Shown here: positions 47,984 through 57,464 of the stretch, piece by piece
How the letters are laid out: every line of letters begins with the position of its first letter
Position numbering within the stretch: the stretch's first letter is position 1
DNA from: Qipengyuania pacifica
GTDB lineage: Bacteria; Pseudomonadota; Alphaproteobacteria; Sphingomonadales; Sphingomonadaceae
Direction of reading: 5' to 3'
DNA length: 64,000 bases
NCBI RefSeq assembly: GCF_019857205.1
Contig: NZ_JAHWXO010000005.1
Span: 1 to 64,000, forward strand
Notes under the pieces: generated by a model
Seen by the model: the letters and a program-made list of their open reading frames with translations, nothing else
Told to the model about the DNA's origin: nothing
Database searches by the model: none
Translations under genes and position numbers: made by a program

Positions 47984-48662
47984 GCGCGGTGTGGAACCAG
48001 TTGTCGAACTTAAAAGACTGACACGCAGCTTCCAGCAGGGCGGCGTAAAGATCGACGTTCTGTGCGGGGTCGATCTGGCGATTATGCCCGGCGAGATTGT
48101 AGCCCTTCTTGGCCCTTCGGGTTCGGGTAAGTCGACCCTGTTGCAGGCTGTTGGCTTGCTCGAAGGCGGCTTTGGCGGCGAGATCGTGATCGGCGGTCAA
48201 TCTGCCGAGAAATCAGATTCGCGCGCGCGCACCGTGCTTCGCCGCGAACATCTGGGGTTCGTCTATCAGTTCCACCATTTGCTGCCCGATTTCGATGCGC
48301 GTGAGAATGTGATCCTGCCGCAACTGGTTGCGGGCACCCCGCGCGCCGAAGCAGAAGCGCGCTCAGAACAATTGTTGACTGCGCTTGGGTTGGGCCATCG
48401 GCTCGACCATCGCCCCAGCCAGCTTTCGGGCGGGGAGCAGCAGCGCGTGGCCGTAGCCAGAGGTCTTGCGAACAAGCCGGATCTGGTGCTCGCGGATGAG
48501 CCGACTGGCAATCTGGATGAAAAGACGTCGGACAAGGTCTTGGCTGAATTCCTGTCGCTCGTTCGCGGCGAAGGCAGCGCGGCCCTGATCGCGACGCATA
48601 ACGAACGCCTGGCCCGGAAGATGGACCGCGTGGTTCGATTGCACGAAGGGTTGCTCGAATAG
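47976..48662 (+). CDS. lolD: Lipoprotein-releasing ABC ATPase
   Basis: A 228-residue ATPase. Walker A is GPSGSGKST, the Q-loop stretch is [17 protein letters not shown] (the LolD/MacB-type LLPxF word), the signature is LSGGEQQR and Walker B is [16 protein letters not shown]. The start overlaps the permease gene by eight bases. Together they form the LolCE-D exporter that feeds outer-membrane lipoproteins such as BamD. The end carries a 17-bp duplication. Confidence 0.94.
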   Translation: MNRRGVEPVVELKRLTRSFQQGGVKIDVLCGVDLAIMPGEIVALLGPSGSGKSTLLQAVGLLEGGFGGEIVIGGQSAEKSDSRARTVLRREHLGFVYQFHHLLPDFDARENVILPQLVAGTPRAEAEARSEQLLTALGLGHRLDHRPSQLSGGEQQRVAVARGLANKPDLVLADEPTGNLDEKTSDKVLAEFLSLVRGEGSAALIATHNERLARKMDRVVRLHEGLLE

Positions 48663-48681
48663 AGGGGTTGCTCGAATAGAG
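48648..48681 (+). repeat. 17-bp perfect tandem duplication at the lolD stop
   Basis: GGGTTGCTCGAATAGAG occurs twice in immediate succession (48648-48664 and 48665-48681). The first copy contains the last codons and stop of lolD, and the second is non-coding. This is a recent-looking slippage or unequal-exchange event. Confidence 0.95.
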
Positions 48682-48705
48682 GACCCACATCGCTCTTTGC
48701 TCGTT
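48681..48705 (+). promoter_or_regulatory. EcfG-like promoter before the 91-residue hypothetical gene
   Basis: GGACC, sixteen bases, CGTT: one mismatch (C for A) from GGAAC-N16-CGTT. It lies 21 bases before the ATG at 48726, with AAAGGAG between, so a transcript from it would have a very short leader. The first base is the last base of the 17-bp duplication. Confidence 0.35.
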
Positions 48706-48725
48706 GATCGGGAAAGGAGATTTTG

Positions 48726-49001
48726 ATGACCGACCATCCAAGTACATTCAAGGGCGAGGATACCCACCGCGAGGGCGTGCAGTGGGACGACCGCGCAGAG
48801 ATTCATTCCGCCGAAGACGGCCAGGGTATTCTGGACGGCGGCAAGGGATTGCGCGGAGGCACTCTGGCCCAGATGGTCTCGCAAGTGATGGCCTATCCTC
48901 CCGCTGAGCGGGGCCGCTTCGTCATTCAAAAGGCTGGAGACCATCGTCTTGACCTGGCTGAGATAGAGGCGCTCGCCGCGCGGGACGACTTCCCGGGTTA
49001 A
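48726..49001 (+). CDS. Small hypothetical protein, hydrophilic
   Basis: A 91-residue soluble protein with AAAGGAG seven bases from the ATG. It is acidic and Gly-rich with no signal peptide or membrane helix. The C-terminal half is helical (TLAQMVSQVMAYPPAERGRF, LDLAEIEALAAR). I do not recognise a family. The EcfG-like motif upstream would fit a small general-stress protein, but this is inference. gpx, an oxidative-stress gene, follows by 50 bases. Confidence 0.7.
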   Translation: MTDHPSTFKGEDTHREGVQWDDRAEIHSAEDGQGILDGGKGLRGGTLAQMVSQVMAYPPAERGRFVIQKAGDHRLDLAEIEALAARDDFPG

Positions 49002-49051
49002 TGTTTTACCCCGGCCTTACCATGAGCTCAGATTCGAAGGACTGACCTGCC

Positions 49052-49531
49052 ATGACAACCATCGCGGACTTCACCGTCGTAAATTACAAGGGCGAACAGA
49101 TCGATCTGAAGCAGAAGCTGGGTAAGATCATTCTTGTCGTGAACACCGCGAGTAAGTGCGGGTTCACACCTCAGTACGAGGGGCTCGAAGAACTATTTCA
49201 GCAGTACCGGGAGCAGGGTTTCGAAGTGCTTGCCTTTCCGTGCAACCAGTTTGGTGGACAGGAACCGGGCAACCCGAGTGAAATTGCAGAATTCTGTAAA
49301 GTGAACTTCGGGCTGACCTTTCCCCTCATGGAGAAAGTCGACGTGAATGGCGACGACGCGAGCCCCTTGTTCGACTGGATGAAGGCCGAAAAACCCGGTC
49401 TCATGGGGTCGAAGACAATCAAATGGAATTTTACCAAGTTCCTGATCGACAGAGAGGGCAATGTGGTGAAACGATATGCCCCGACCGACGCACCCAAGTC
49501 GATTGCAAAGGATATCGAGAAGCTCCTCTGA
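49052..49531 (+). CDS. Glutathione peroxidase family protein
   Basis: A 159-residue thiol peroxidase. The peroxidatic Cys is C36 in NTASKCGFTPQY. The partner Gln lies in FPCNQFGGQEPG, where the extra Cys is the usual resolving candidate, and Trp lies in KWNFTKFL. Such cysteine forms in bacteria often use thioredoxin rather than glutathione to reduce peroxides. It is probably cytoplasmic, since no signal is present. It stands 75 bases before dnaE. Confidence 0.93.
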   Translation: MTTIADFTVVNYKGEQIDLKQKLGKIILVVNTASKCGFTPQYEGLEELFQQYREQGFEVLAFPCNQFGGQEPGNPSEIAEFCKVNFGLTFPLMEKVDVNGDDASPLFDWMKAEKPGLMGSKTIKWNFTKFLIDREGNVVKRYAPTDAPKSIAKDIEKLL

Positions 49532-49584
49532 TCTTTCGGTGAGCTGTGGAGAAGTGAGGCCGGAAGTGGCTGGTGAATCGAGCC

Positions 49585-49602
49585 TGCAATACGCATATTG
49601 CA
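49585..49602 (+). promoter_or_regulatory. Palindrome overlapping the dnaE initiation region
   Basis: TGCAATA and TATTGCA form a perfect 7-bp inverted repeat around CGCA and end four bases before the dnaE ATG. No clear ribosome binding site is visible there, so a hairpin or bound repressor could control dnaE expression. Confidence 0.4.
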
Positions 49603-49606
49603 GTGC

Positions 49607-52600
49607 ATGTCGTTCAAGCCCTTCGTCCCTTTCCGCATCCTCTCCGCCTACACCATGCTGGAGGGTGCGATTGACCCGAAGGCGATGGCCAAATTGGCCA
49701 AGGAACGCGGCTTTCCCGCTATCGCCATTGCCGATCGCAACGGCCTTTACGGCGCAGTCATGTTCGCGAACGCCTGCAAGGCGGAGGGCATCCAGCCGAT
49801 CATCGGGACCCTTCTTGGTGTTGCGCGGGATAGCGAAGGCAAGCAGGTCGACTACCTGCCACTCTACGCGCAGGACGAGCAGGGGTACGACAATCTCTGC
49901 CATCTCGTCAGCCGCGCCCATCTGGAACGCCCGCTCGAGTTCGAACCCCATGTCCGCCTGACCGATCTTGATGGCCACACCGGTGGGCTCATAGCATTCA
50001 GCGGGGCAAGCGAGGGCGCGCTGACGAAGCTTCTGGCCGAGGGACAGCAGAGCCATGCAGAGATCCTGCTGCAAAAACTTCAGGAGTTGTTTCCCGAACG
50101 GCTTTACATCGAGTTGGCTCGCCGTGGTAACGAGGTGGAAGAGCGGGCAGAGGCAGCGCTGGTCGAGTTGGCCTACGACCGTGACCTCCCTCTCGTCGCC
50201 ACAAACCCTGCAAATTTTGCAGAGCCGCACATGCATAAGGCGCATGATGCCATGCTGTGCATTGCCGGATCCACGCATATCGACGCCGACGAGCGGGCGA
50301 AGTCGAACCCGGAAAGCTATGTAAAAACCTATCACATGATGGACGAGGCTTTCGACGATCTGCCGGAGGCTGTTCAGAACACGCTCGTCGTGGCGCAACG
50401 CTGTGCCTATGCCCCGCCATACCGCAAGCCGATCCTGCCCAGCCTTGCAGGTGACCTCGAAGGCGAGGCGCGCATGTTGGCGGAAGATGCCCACAGGGGT
50501 CTGGAAGCGCGTCTCGAACCGTATGGCGAGATGTCCGACGACCAGCGAAAGATTTATTTCGATCGCCTGAAGTTCGAAGTTGATATCATCAATCAGATGG
50601 GCTTTCCGGGCTACTTCCTGATCGTTGCCGACTTCATAAAATGGGCCAAGGACCATGATATTCCGGTAGGTCCTGGCCGTGGTTCGGGTGCGGGTAGCCT
50701 CGTTGCATGGGCTCTGACCATCACGGATCTCGATCCGATCCAGCTCGGTCTGCTGTTTGAACGTTTTCTCAACCCCGAACGCGTTTCGATGCCCGACTTC
50801 GATATCGACTTCTGCGAAACGCGGCGGGGCGAGGTGATCCGTTATGTCCAGCAGAAATACGGCCACGATCACGTCGCTCAGATCATCACTTTCGGTAAAC
50901 TGAAGGCGCGCGCCGTTCTGCGCGATACCGGCCGCATCCTGCAGATGAGCTATGGGCACGTGGATCGCCTCTGCAAGATGGTGCCGAACCATCCGACCGA
51001 CCCTTGGACGCTGCCCAGGGCGCTGAACGGGGCCGCCGATTTCAAACGGGAATACGACAACGACAATGAGGTGAAGCGCCTCGTCGATCTCGCGATGCAG
51101 CTCGAGGGCTTTCCTCGTAACAGTTCGACCCATGCCGCAGGCGTGGTGATCGGTGATCGACCCCTTGCCCAGCTTGTGCCGCTTTATCGCGACCCGCGGT
51201 CGGACATGCCGGTTACGCAATACGACATGAAAAATGTCGAAAGCTCCGGCCTCGTCAAATTCGACTTTCTCGGTCTCAAGACGCTGTCGGTTCTCAAGAA
51301 GGCGACCGACCTGCTCAAACGGCGTGACATCGAGATCGATCTTTCGCTTCTGCCGCTCGATGACGCCAAGGTCTATGAGCTCATGAAGAGCGGCAATACA
51401 GTTGGGGTTTTCCAGCTTGAATCGGAAGGTATGCGCCGTACGCTGACGGCGGTTAAGCCGACCAATTTCGGCGACATCATCGCGCTTGTTTCGCTTTATC
51501 GTCCGGGCCCGATGGATAACATTCCGCTGTTCGGCAAGCGCAAGGCCGGTCAGGTTGAAATCGAATATCCGCATGCCAAGCTGGAAGGCATTCTGGCCGA
51601 AACCTACGGGATCTTCGTTTATCAGGAACAGGTTATGCAGGCCGCGCAGATCCTTGCAGGATACTCCCTGGGCGACGCCGACCTTCTGCGCCGCGCTATG
51701 GGTAAAAAAGTCCAGGCCGAAATGGATGCGCAGCGCGAACGTTTCGTTGATGGCTGCAAGAGAGTATCCGCTATCGACAAGGGCGAGGCCAACGCGCTGT
51801 TCGACCTGATCGACAAGTTCGCGGGCTATGGTTTCAACAAGTCTCACGCCGCAGCGTACGCATTGCTTGCCTATCAGACGGCTTGGCTGAAGGCGCACTA
51901 TCCTGAAGAATTCTACGCCGCCTCGATGTGCTTCGACATGCATCAATCCGAAAAGCTGGCGATCTTCGTTGACGATGCTCGGCGTAGCGGCATCAAGGTT
52001 TTGCCGCCGTCGCTGAACTATTCGGAAGCGGAGTATTCGGTCGAGCAAACCGATGACGGTTATGCAGTGCGTTATGCATTGGCTGGCATACGCAACGTCG
52101 GCGAGCGAGCTATGGAAGCGATCGTCGACGAGCGCGAGGCTGCAGGGCGTTTCAAAAGCCTCAAAGATTTGTTCGAGCGTCTGCCCAAGGGCTCCATGAA
52201 TTCTCGCCAGCTGGAGGCGTTGATCAGTGCCGGGGCGCTCGACGAATTCGAACCGAACCGCGCCAAGCTGTTCGCCAATGCCGACATGCTTTTGGCAGTG
52301 GCCGATGCCGCGGAGCGCGAGCGGTCGAGCGGTCAGGGTGGATTGTTCGGAGGCGAGGCCGCGCCGGTCGAGGATACATTGCGCCTCAAGGAAGTCGAGG
52401 ACTGGTCGCTCAGTGAAGCGCGTCACCGTGAGAAAGAGAACATGGGGTTTTCGTTCAAGGAACATGCCACGGCGGTTTATCGGGAAATTTCCAGCGCGCA
52501 GGGCGCCCGCTCGCACGCATCTCTGATCACAGGGGGCGTTCCCGGTGGCGGACGGATGACCGCCGTGATGGCGGTGCAGGTCGAAGGAGCCAGCAAAGGC

Positions 52601-53083
52601 ACTACCAAGCGCGGCAAGCCGTTTATCCGCGCGGACTTTTCCGATAGCTCGGGCCAGTTCAGCGCCGCCTGCTTTGAAGAAGGTCTGGTCGACAGATTCC
52701 TTGAATGGGCGGACAAGCAAACCTGTGTGAAGCTCGATGTGGAGCTCGACAGTCCGAGCCCCGATGAGCCGCCCCGCATAACCGTGCGGCATGCCGTCCC
52801 GCTCGATGCCGTCCGGGGAAGCATGGCGATGTTGCTGACGCTCGAGGTAGAAAGCGTCGACGCGCTGAACCAGTTGGCAATCGAACTCGGTGAAGACGGC
52901 GCAGGGGGCGATGAGGTGATGGCCACGCTGCTCACCGGCGATCTGGCGCCGCCCGTCATGCGCCTGGGGCGGGCATTTTCTATCGATGGTGACCTCGCCG
53001 AACGCTTGGCAAGTGTGCCCGGCCTTGCCAAGGTGCAACTGACCGCGCGACGAGGAAAGGCAAACTTGCGCCTCGTTGCCTGA
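49607..53083 (+). CDS. dnaE: DNA polymerase III alpha subunit
   Basis: A 1158-residue replicative polymerase. The PHP domain opens FVPFRILSAYTMLEGAIDPK; its metal-site His residues are lost (normally H-x-H near RVHSDYS), so it is inactive as a nuclease, as in most proteobacterial DnaE. Polymerase catalytic Asp residues lie in MPDFDIDFCE (about 394-403). YIDFGKLKARAVLRD-like FGKLKARAVLRD, GYGFNKSHAAAYALLAYQTA and the C-terminal OB and tau-binding parts are present. The ATG at 49607 is the only plausible start. It is translated alone, with a palindrome just upstream. Confidence 0.97.
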   Translation: MSFKPFVPFRILSAYTMLEGAIDPKAMAKLAKERGFPAIAIADRNGLYGAVMFANACKAEGIQPIIGTLLGVARDSEGKQVDYLPLYAQDEQGYDNLCHLVSRAHLERPLEFEPHVRLTDLDGHTGGLIAFSGASEGALTKLLAEGQQSHAEILLQKLQELFPERLYIELARRGNEVEERAEAALVELAYDRDLPLVATNPANFAEPHMHKAHDAMLCIAGSTHIDADERAKSNPESYVKTYHMMDEAFDDLPEAVQNTLVVAQRCAYAPPYRKPILPSLAGDLEGEARMLAEDAHRGLEARLEPYGEMSDDQRKIYFDRLKFEVDIINQMGFPGYFLIVADFIKWAKDHDIPVGPGRGSGAGSLVAWALTITDLDPIQLGLLFERFLNPERVSMPDFDIDFCETRRGEVIRYVQQKYGHDHVAQIITFGKLKARAVLRDTGRILQMSYGHVDRLCKMVPNHPTDPWTLPRALNGAADFKREYDNDNEVKRLVDLAMQLEGFPRNSSTHAAGVVIGDRPLAQLVPLYRDPRSDMPVTQYDMKNVESSGLVKFDFLGLKTLSVLKKATDLLKRRDIEIDLSLLPLDDAKVYELMKSGNTVGVFQLESEGMRRTLTAVKPTNFGDIIALVSLYRPGPMDNIPLFGKRKAGQVEIEYPHAKLEGILAETYGIFVYQEQVMQAAQILAGYSLGDADLLRRAMGKKVQAEMDAQRERFVDGCKRVSAIDKGEANALFDLIDKFAGYGFNKSHAAAYALLAYQTAWLKAHYPEEFYAASMCFDMHQSEKLAIFVDDARRSGIKVLPPSLNYSEAEYSVEQTDDGYAVRYALAGIRNVGERAMEAIVDEREAAGRFKSLKDLFERLPKGSMNSRQLEALISAGALDEFEPNRAKLFANADMLLAVADAAERERSSGQGGLFGGEAAPVEDTLRLKEVEDWSLSEARHREKENMGFSFKEHATAVYREISSAQGARSHASLITGGVPGGGRMTAVMAVQVEGASKGTTKRGKPFIRADFSDSSGQFSAACFEEGLVDRFLEWADKQTCVKLDVELDSPSPDEPPRITVRHAVPLDAVRGSMAMLLTLEVESVDALNQLAIELGEDGAGGDEVMATLLTGDLAPPVMRLGRAFSIDGDLAERLASVPGLAKVQLTARRGKANLRLVA

Positions 53084-53113
53084 CGGTCGAACCGACGGGT
53101 GAGAGGAGAGTTT

Positions 53114-54712
53114 ATGGCGTTTGGTGCGATGCAGGACTGGAGCATGCGAATATCGCATGTGATCGATCATGCGGCTCGGGAAGCATCCGGTCGCGAAATC
53201 GTGACCCACTGGGCCGATGGCACCGAAACGCGGACGGACTGGGCGGGCATCCATCTGGACGCGCAGAAGATGGCTCAGGCGCTGTTGGCGCTTGGCCTGA
53301 CAAAGGGCGATCGGGTGGCAAGTCTCGCGATGAACCATTCCCGCCATCTGGTGAGCTGGTTCGGCGTGGCGGGCATGGGCGGGGTGCTCCACACCTGCAA
53401 TCCACGTCTGTTCGAGGACCAGCTCGAATACATCGTCAATCACGCCGAAGACAAAGTCATGATCTATGACGCGGCGTTCCAGCCGATCATCGACAAGATG
53501 CGCGACAAATGGCCGACGGTCGAACATTACATCTGCTTCGACAGCGGCGAGCATACGACCAGTTTCGAAGACTGGATTGGCGAGCAGGACGGCGAGTTCG
53601 AATGGGTCGAGGGGGACGAACGCGATCCCTGCATGATCTGTTACACCAGCGGCACCACCGGCAATCCCAAGGGTGTTCAGTACGAACATCGTTCCACGCT
53701 GCTGCACGCGATGGCCGGGCTGCAGACCAGCGCATTCAATTTCAGCGGATCGTCCGTCATGCTGCCGGTGGTCCCGATGTTCCACGCCGCCAGCTGGGGC
53801 CTGCCCTATTCGGGGGCGATGGCGGGGATCAAGTTCGTCTTTTCCGCCGTGAACGACCCGGCGGTGCTGTGCGACTTGATGGATCGTGAGGGAGTGACCG
53901 ACAGCGCAGGTGTGCCGACCGTCTGGCTGGCGACATTCCAGTATTGTGATGCGGAAGGCAAGGATCTGCCCAAGCTCAAATCGGCGACGATCGGCGGTTC
54001 CGCTGCACCGAGGTTCATGATCGAACGGCTGATGAAGAACGGTACGCGCGTGCAGCACGCATGGGGAATGACCGAGACTTCGCCTATCGGGACGGTCGGC
54101 GGTCCAACGGCGAACTGGGACGAACTGACCTTCGAGGAGAAGGTGGAAAAGACGATGAAGCAGGGGCGGCCGATCTTCGGCGTCGAACTGCGTACGGTCG
54201 ATCTGGACGACCGGTCGACCGTTCTTCCGCGCGATGGCGAGGCAAGCGGTGCGCTGCAGATACGCGGGCCGTGGATCATCAAGCGCTATTTCAAGGCGGA
54301 AGAGGACGCGACCGATGCGGACGGCTGGTTCGATACCGGCGATGTGGCGATCCTGCATCCCGATGGGACGATGCAGATTACCGACCGCACGAAGGACGTC
54401 ATCAAGTCCGGCGGCGAATGGATCAGCTCGGTCGAGCTCGAAAATGCGGCGGTGGGCCATCCGGCCGTGGCGGAAGCGGCGGCTATCGGCATGCCCCATC
54501 CCAAGTGGGACGAGCGGCCCGTTCTGTTCGTGGTCAGGAAATCCGGGACGGAGTGCAGTGCCGAGGACGTGACCGCATTCCTTACCGACAAGGTCGCCAA
54601 ATGGTGGCTGCCCGATGCGGTCGAATTCGTCGACGACATCCCGCACACCGCCACCGGCAAGATCAGTAAGAAAGACCTGCGCGAGCGCTTCAGCGACTAT
54701 ACGCTGGGCTGA
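53114..54712 (+). CDS. Acyl-CoA synthetase (fatty-acid-CoA ligase)
   Basis: A 532-residue AMP-forming ligase. The P-loop is [17 protein letters not shown] (about residue 176), then [17 protein letters not shown] and [17 protein letters not shown]. The C-terminal lysine motif is [12 protein letters not shown]. It activates a medium- or long-chain fatty acid to acyl-CoA; the chain length cannot be read. GGAGAG precedes the ATG. A DUF1330 gene follows by 12 bases, so the two are an operon. Confidence 0.93.
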   Translation: MAFGAMQDWSMRISHVIDHAAREASGREIVTHWADGTETRTDWAGIHLDAQKMAQALLALGLTKGDRVASLAMNHSRHLVSWFGVAGMGGVLHTCNPRLFEDQLEYIVNHAEDKVMIYDAAFQPIIDKMRDKWPTVEHYICFDSGEHTTSFEDWIGEQDGEFEWVEGDERDPCMICYTSGTTGNPKGVQYEHRSTLLHAMAGLQTSAFNFSGSSVMLPVVPMFHAASWGLPYSGAMAGIKFVFSAVNDPAVLCDLMDREGVTDSAGVPTVWLATFQYCDAEGKDLPKLKSATIGGSAAPRFMIERLMKNGTRVQHAWGMTETSPIGTVGGPTANWDELTFEEKVEKTMKQGRPIFGVELRTVDLDDRSTVLPRDGEASGALQIRGPWIIKRYFKAEEDATDADGWFDTGDVAILHPDGTMQITDRTKDVIKSGGEWISSVELENAAVGHPAVAEAAAIGMPHPKWDERPVLFVVRKSGTECSAEDVTAFLTDKVAKWWLPDAVEFVDDIPHTATGKISKKDLRERFSDYTLG

Positions 54713-54724
54713 GGAGGACGGACC

Positions 54725-55156
54725 ATGACGCAAAGCTATATCGACCCGAGCAAGACCAATTTCGAAGCATTCAAGGACCTGCCGCGCGATCAGCCGATCC
54801 ATATGCTGAACCTGCTGCAGTACCGGGACCAGGCGGAATATCCCGAAGGCCATGACAATGCCGGCAAGGACTGGAGCGGGCGCCGGGCCTACAAGGAGTA
54901 TGGCAAGACCAGCGGCCCGATCTTCCGCCGCGTGGGCGGCGAAATCGTCTGGCGCGGGGCATTCGAGGCGGTGCTGACCGGGCCGGAAGCGATGCGCTGG
55001 CACGATGGCTTTATCGCGCAATATCCCAGTGCGGCCGCGTTCTTCGAGATGGTAAAAGATCCCGAGTATCAGAAGGCCGTGGTCAATCGCACCGCCGCGC
55101 TGGCCGACAGCAGGCTGGTTCGCTTCAAGCCAGGAGCGATGGGCGACGGGTTCTAG
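54725..55156 (+). CDS. DUF1330 protein
   Basis: A 143-residue soluble protein with the DUF1330 layout: PIHMLNLLQYRDQAEYP at the N-terminus, YKEYGKTSGPIFRRVGGEIV in the middle and YPSAAAFFEMVKDPEYQKAV near the end. It has a ferredoxin-like alpha/beta fold of unknown activity. It is co-transcribed with the acyl-CoA ligase, so a role in fatty-acid or acyl-CoA metabolism is possible. It converges on the radical SAM gene with 21 bases between. Confidence 0.85.
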   Translation: MTQSYIDPSKTNFEAFKDLPRDQPIHMLNLLQYRDQAEYPEGHDNAGKDWSGRRAYKEYGKTSGPIFRRVGGEIVWRGAFEAVLTGPEAMRWHDGFIAQYPSAAAFFEMVKDPEYQKAVVNRTAALADSRLVRFKPGAMGDGF

Positions 55157-55177
55157 CCTCTAAGCCTGCGGAAATTT

Positions 55178-56287
55178 TCACAATAGCCGCAACTGACCGC
55201 CGACGGCCGGCGGGCGGAACCGGGTACAGTCCAGTTCGAATTTCGATTTGCCCACGCCTGCGCGTTTGCAGGCGAGGCGGAACCTGGCGCGGAAGAGATC
55301 GGCCCAGACACCGGTGGGTTTCATGCGGGTGAAGAAATCGGGATCGTTGTCCCGCGCCTGCCCGTCCTTGGCACGGATCGAGCGGACGATGTTCATGACC
55401 TTGTCGCCGCGTTCCGGAAAATGGACCGAGAGCCATTCCCGGAAGAGGGGCGCGACTTCGTGCGGGAGGCGCAGGGGTATCCAGCCGACGCTGCCGATGC
55501 CGAGCTGGCCCGCCCGCTGAACGATGTCTTCCATGAATTCATCGGTTATGGCCGGGATCACGGGAGCTATCGAACAATGGACGGGTATGCCCGCTTCGGC
55601 GAGTTTGGCGAGGGCGGCCAGACGCTTCGCCGGGGCCGCCGCACGGGGTTCCAGTTTGGCCGATAGCCTGGGGTCGAGGCTGGTTACCGATATTGCGACC
55701 GCAACCAGCCTCTGTTCGGCCATAGCACGAAGCAGATCCAGATCGTCGCAAACACGATCCGATTTGGTTGTTATCGTCACGGGGTGACGAGCATCGAGAC
55801 AGACTTCGAGCACCTCGCGCGTGATGCGATAATCCCGCTCGATCGGCTGGTAGGGATCGGTATTCGTCCCCATGGCGATGTGCCGCGGCCGATATTTCGC
55901 CTTGGCGAGAGTGGCCCGCAGGATTTCAGCGGCATTGGGCTTGGCGAACAGCTTCGTTTCGAAGTCCAGACCGGGAGACAGATCGTGATAGGCATGCGTC
56001 GGCCTGGCAAAACAATAGACGCAGCCATGTTCACACCCCCGGTAAGCGTTCACGGACCGATCGAACGCGATATCGGGCGATTGATTGAAGCTGAGGATCG
56101 TCCGGGGACGTTCTTCGGTCACCTGAGTGCGCAGCTTGACCGGCGGGCCGTCCAGCGTTTCCATATGATCGCGCCAGTCGCCATCGACTTCGCGCGTGGC
56201 GAGGCCGAAGCGTGTCGGCACATCGGCGCCCTGTGCGCCGCGTCCGGGAATCGCTGGTTCAAGACGACGTTCCATGAAGCGGAACAT
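55178..56287 (-). CDS. PA0069-family radical SAM protein
   Basis: A 369-residue protein. The cluster motif is C85-EHG-C89-VY-C92 in RGCEHGCVYCFARPTHAY. The match to the PA0069/SplB-like group is seen in KLFAKPNAAEILRATLA, MGTNTDPYQPIERDYRITRE, ITTKSDRVCDDLDLL and SVTSLDPRLSAKLEPRAAAP. Its chemistry is not assigned. The long intergenic stretch upstream separates it from the HTH gene. Confidence 0.9.
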   Translation of the reverse strand: MFRFMERRLEPAIPGRGAQGADVPTRFGLATREVDGDWRDHMETLDGPPVKLRTQVTEERPRTILSFNQSPDIAFDRSVNAYRGCEHGCVYCFARPTHAYHDLSPGLDFETKLFAKPNAAEILRATLAKAKYRPRHIAMGTNTDPYQPIERDYRITREVLEVCLDARHPVTITTKSDRVCDDLDLLRAMAEQRLVAVAISVTSLDPRLSAKLEPRAAAPAKRLAALAKLAEAGIPVHCSIAPVIPAITDEFMEDIVQRAGQLGIGSVGWIPLRLPHEVAPLFREWLSVHFPERGDKVMNIVRSIRAKDGQARDNDPDFFTRMKPTGVWADLFRARFRLACKRAGVGKSKFELDCTRFRPPAVGGQLRLL

Positions 56288-56746
56288 ACAGCGAACAAAA
56301 AAGCTTTGCCAGCCCGTTTTCGCAAGCCTTGGCAGCTATCGCCGCGCATCTGTCCGCGGCGCTCCGAAGGGTGAGCGGGGGTGCGATGCGGCTCGGTGCG
56401 ACGGGCTGCGCACAAGCATTCGCGAGACGGCACAGGTTGACACAGTTGACAGGGTCCTGGGGAGTGCCGAGGCCAGGGGTTCGCTAGCGGGTCGATCGAC
56501 CGTCTGGCATGCCAGCGTCATCACCTGCGCAAGCGCGGAAGGATCGACGCGTGGTTGCCGGACCTTTGTGGGCAGTCCGGGAGCGGTGGGCGATGCGGGC
56601 CATCCACACAGGGCATCGACAGCGTCGAAGGTGTCGACAAGCCGGCGATCCCATTCGTGCCCCGCGTCTTCCCTGCCCTGTGCAGCCACTTCTTCGCATT
56701 CGTCATCGAGACCACCCAGGAATTCGGCGCTGCTTTCGCTGACGGT
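56288..56746 (-). other. 459-base stretch: in-frame open extension past the HTH gene stop
   Basis: No separate gene has a believable start here. On the minus strand the frame of the HTH gene (56747-57307) stays open past its TAG stop at 56747-56749 for about 136 more codons, down to 56336. It reads TVSESSAEFLGGLDDECEEV, then GHEWDRRLVDTFDAVDALCG, with codon use that looks protein-like. Either the stop is a recent nonsense change or the extension is a chance open frame. Copy 2 of the GTCAAC-word element lies inside it. Confidence 0.35.
56413..56458 (-). repeat. Dispersed element with paired GTCAAC words, copy 2
   Basis: Read on the minus strand: AGGAC, two bases, TGTCAACT, two bases, GTCAACCTG, a shorter middle segment, then CGCGAATGCTTG. 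It matches copy 1 at 38122 in order and spacing of the conserved words, with a six-base length difference in the middle. Confidence 0.6.
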
Positions 56747-57307
56747 CTAACTGCTGTCGTCTTCGTCCTGATCGTCGTCCTCCGCCGCGCCGTAGAACAC
56801 CTCGAGCTCTTTCTCGCGATGATTGCGGCGAGCTTCATCGCCTGCCGCGGCGACAGCATCCTTGCGCACGGGCGGCAGGGCCAGTTCGCCGGTGGCAACG
56901 CAGTTCAGCAGTTCGTCGAAGCGACCGGCATCGGCGCAGGCGGCATTGTCACCGACCATCGCGTCGAGGCGTGCCAGATGTGCCAGCAAAAGCCGCGCAT
57001 CGTAGCGCCGGCGCGTGCCGACGAGCTCCCCCCGATAATAGATCTGTTCTTCCACCCCTTCGATGGCGCGCTCTGCCAGAGCCTGGACCCCGTTTTCCCG
57101 CGCCAAGACCAGCGCAGCGGCCCAGCCACGAGCGAAGAACGGATCGCGGCGACGCAGGCGATAGGCCGCTTCGGCGGACAGATCGACCGCGCGGCAGGCG
57201 GCGCGGGCATTCCCGTGAGCCGCCAGCCGGTCGAGAAAGCGCGCCTTCAGTTCGGGCGTCCAGCCGCGCGCCGGGGCATGGGCAAAGGGTTCGGTAATGT
57301 CGGTCAT
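56747..57307 (-). CDS. HTH-type hypothetical protein, paralogue of the 825-1784 gene
   Basis: A 186-residue protein starting at ATG 57307 with AGGAGA nine bases upstream. The domain GWTPELKARFLDRLAAHGNA, RAACRAVDLSAEAAYRLRRR, FARGWAAALVLARENGV matches the gene at 825-1784. Both continue with a strand pair, here YYRGELVGTRRRYDARLLLAHL. It lacks the 12-residue repeats. The C-terminal end is highly acidic (DDDQDEDDSS). An open extension follows in frame after the TAG. The role is unknown; DNA binding is likely from the helix pattern. Confidence 0.75.
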   Translation of the reverse strand: MTDITEPFAHAPARGWTPELKARFLDRLAAHGNARAACRAVDLSAEAAYRLRRRDPFFARGWAAALVLARENGVQALAERAIEGVEEQIYYRGELVGTRRRYDARLLLAHLARLDAMVGDNAACADAGRFDELLNCVATGELALPPVRKDAVAAAGDEARRNHREKELEVFYGAAEDDDQDEDDSS

Positions 57308-57433
57308 GATCCGCGTCTCCTGTCGGGAATGGAAGCGAATCAGGTCTGTTATGCAGGCGGGGCCGAGTAGGAAAATGAATTCTTGCAGGGGTTCGGCTTG
57401 CCGATCGGTGGCGGCAGCATGGGTTGCCGGGTC

Positions 57434-57464
57434 GCCTCCGGCTGCTAGCAATAAAGGCGGAGGC
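57434..57464. terminator. Hairpin directly after the moaB stop
   Basis: GCCTCCG pairs perfectly with CGGAGGC across 17 bases and touches the moaB stop codon at 57464-57466. On the moaB strand no U-run follows, so its role as a terminator is only possible. Confidence 0.3.

Noticed and set aside
49193-55021. A 1942-codon open frame antisense to gpx, dnaE, the acyl-CoA ligase and the DUF1330 gene
   Set aside because: It mirrors strongly GC-biased codons of well-recognised genes; its translation has no recognisable domain. Such giant antisense frames are a composition effect.
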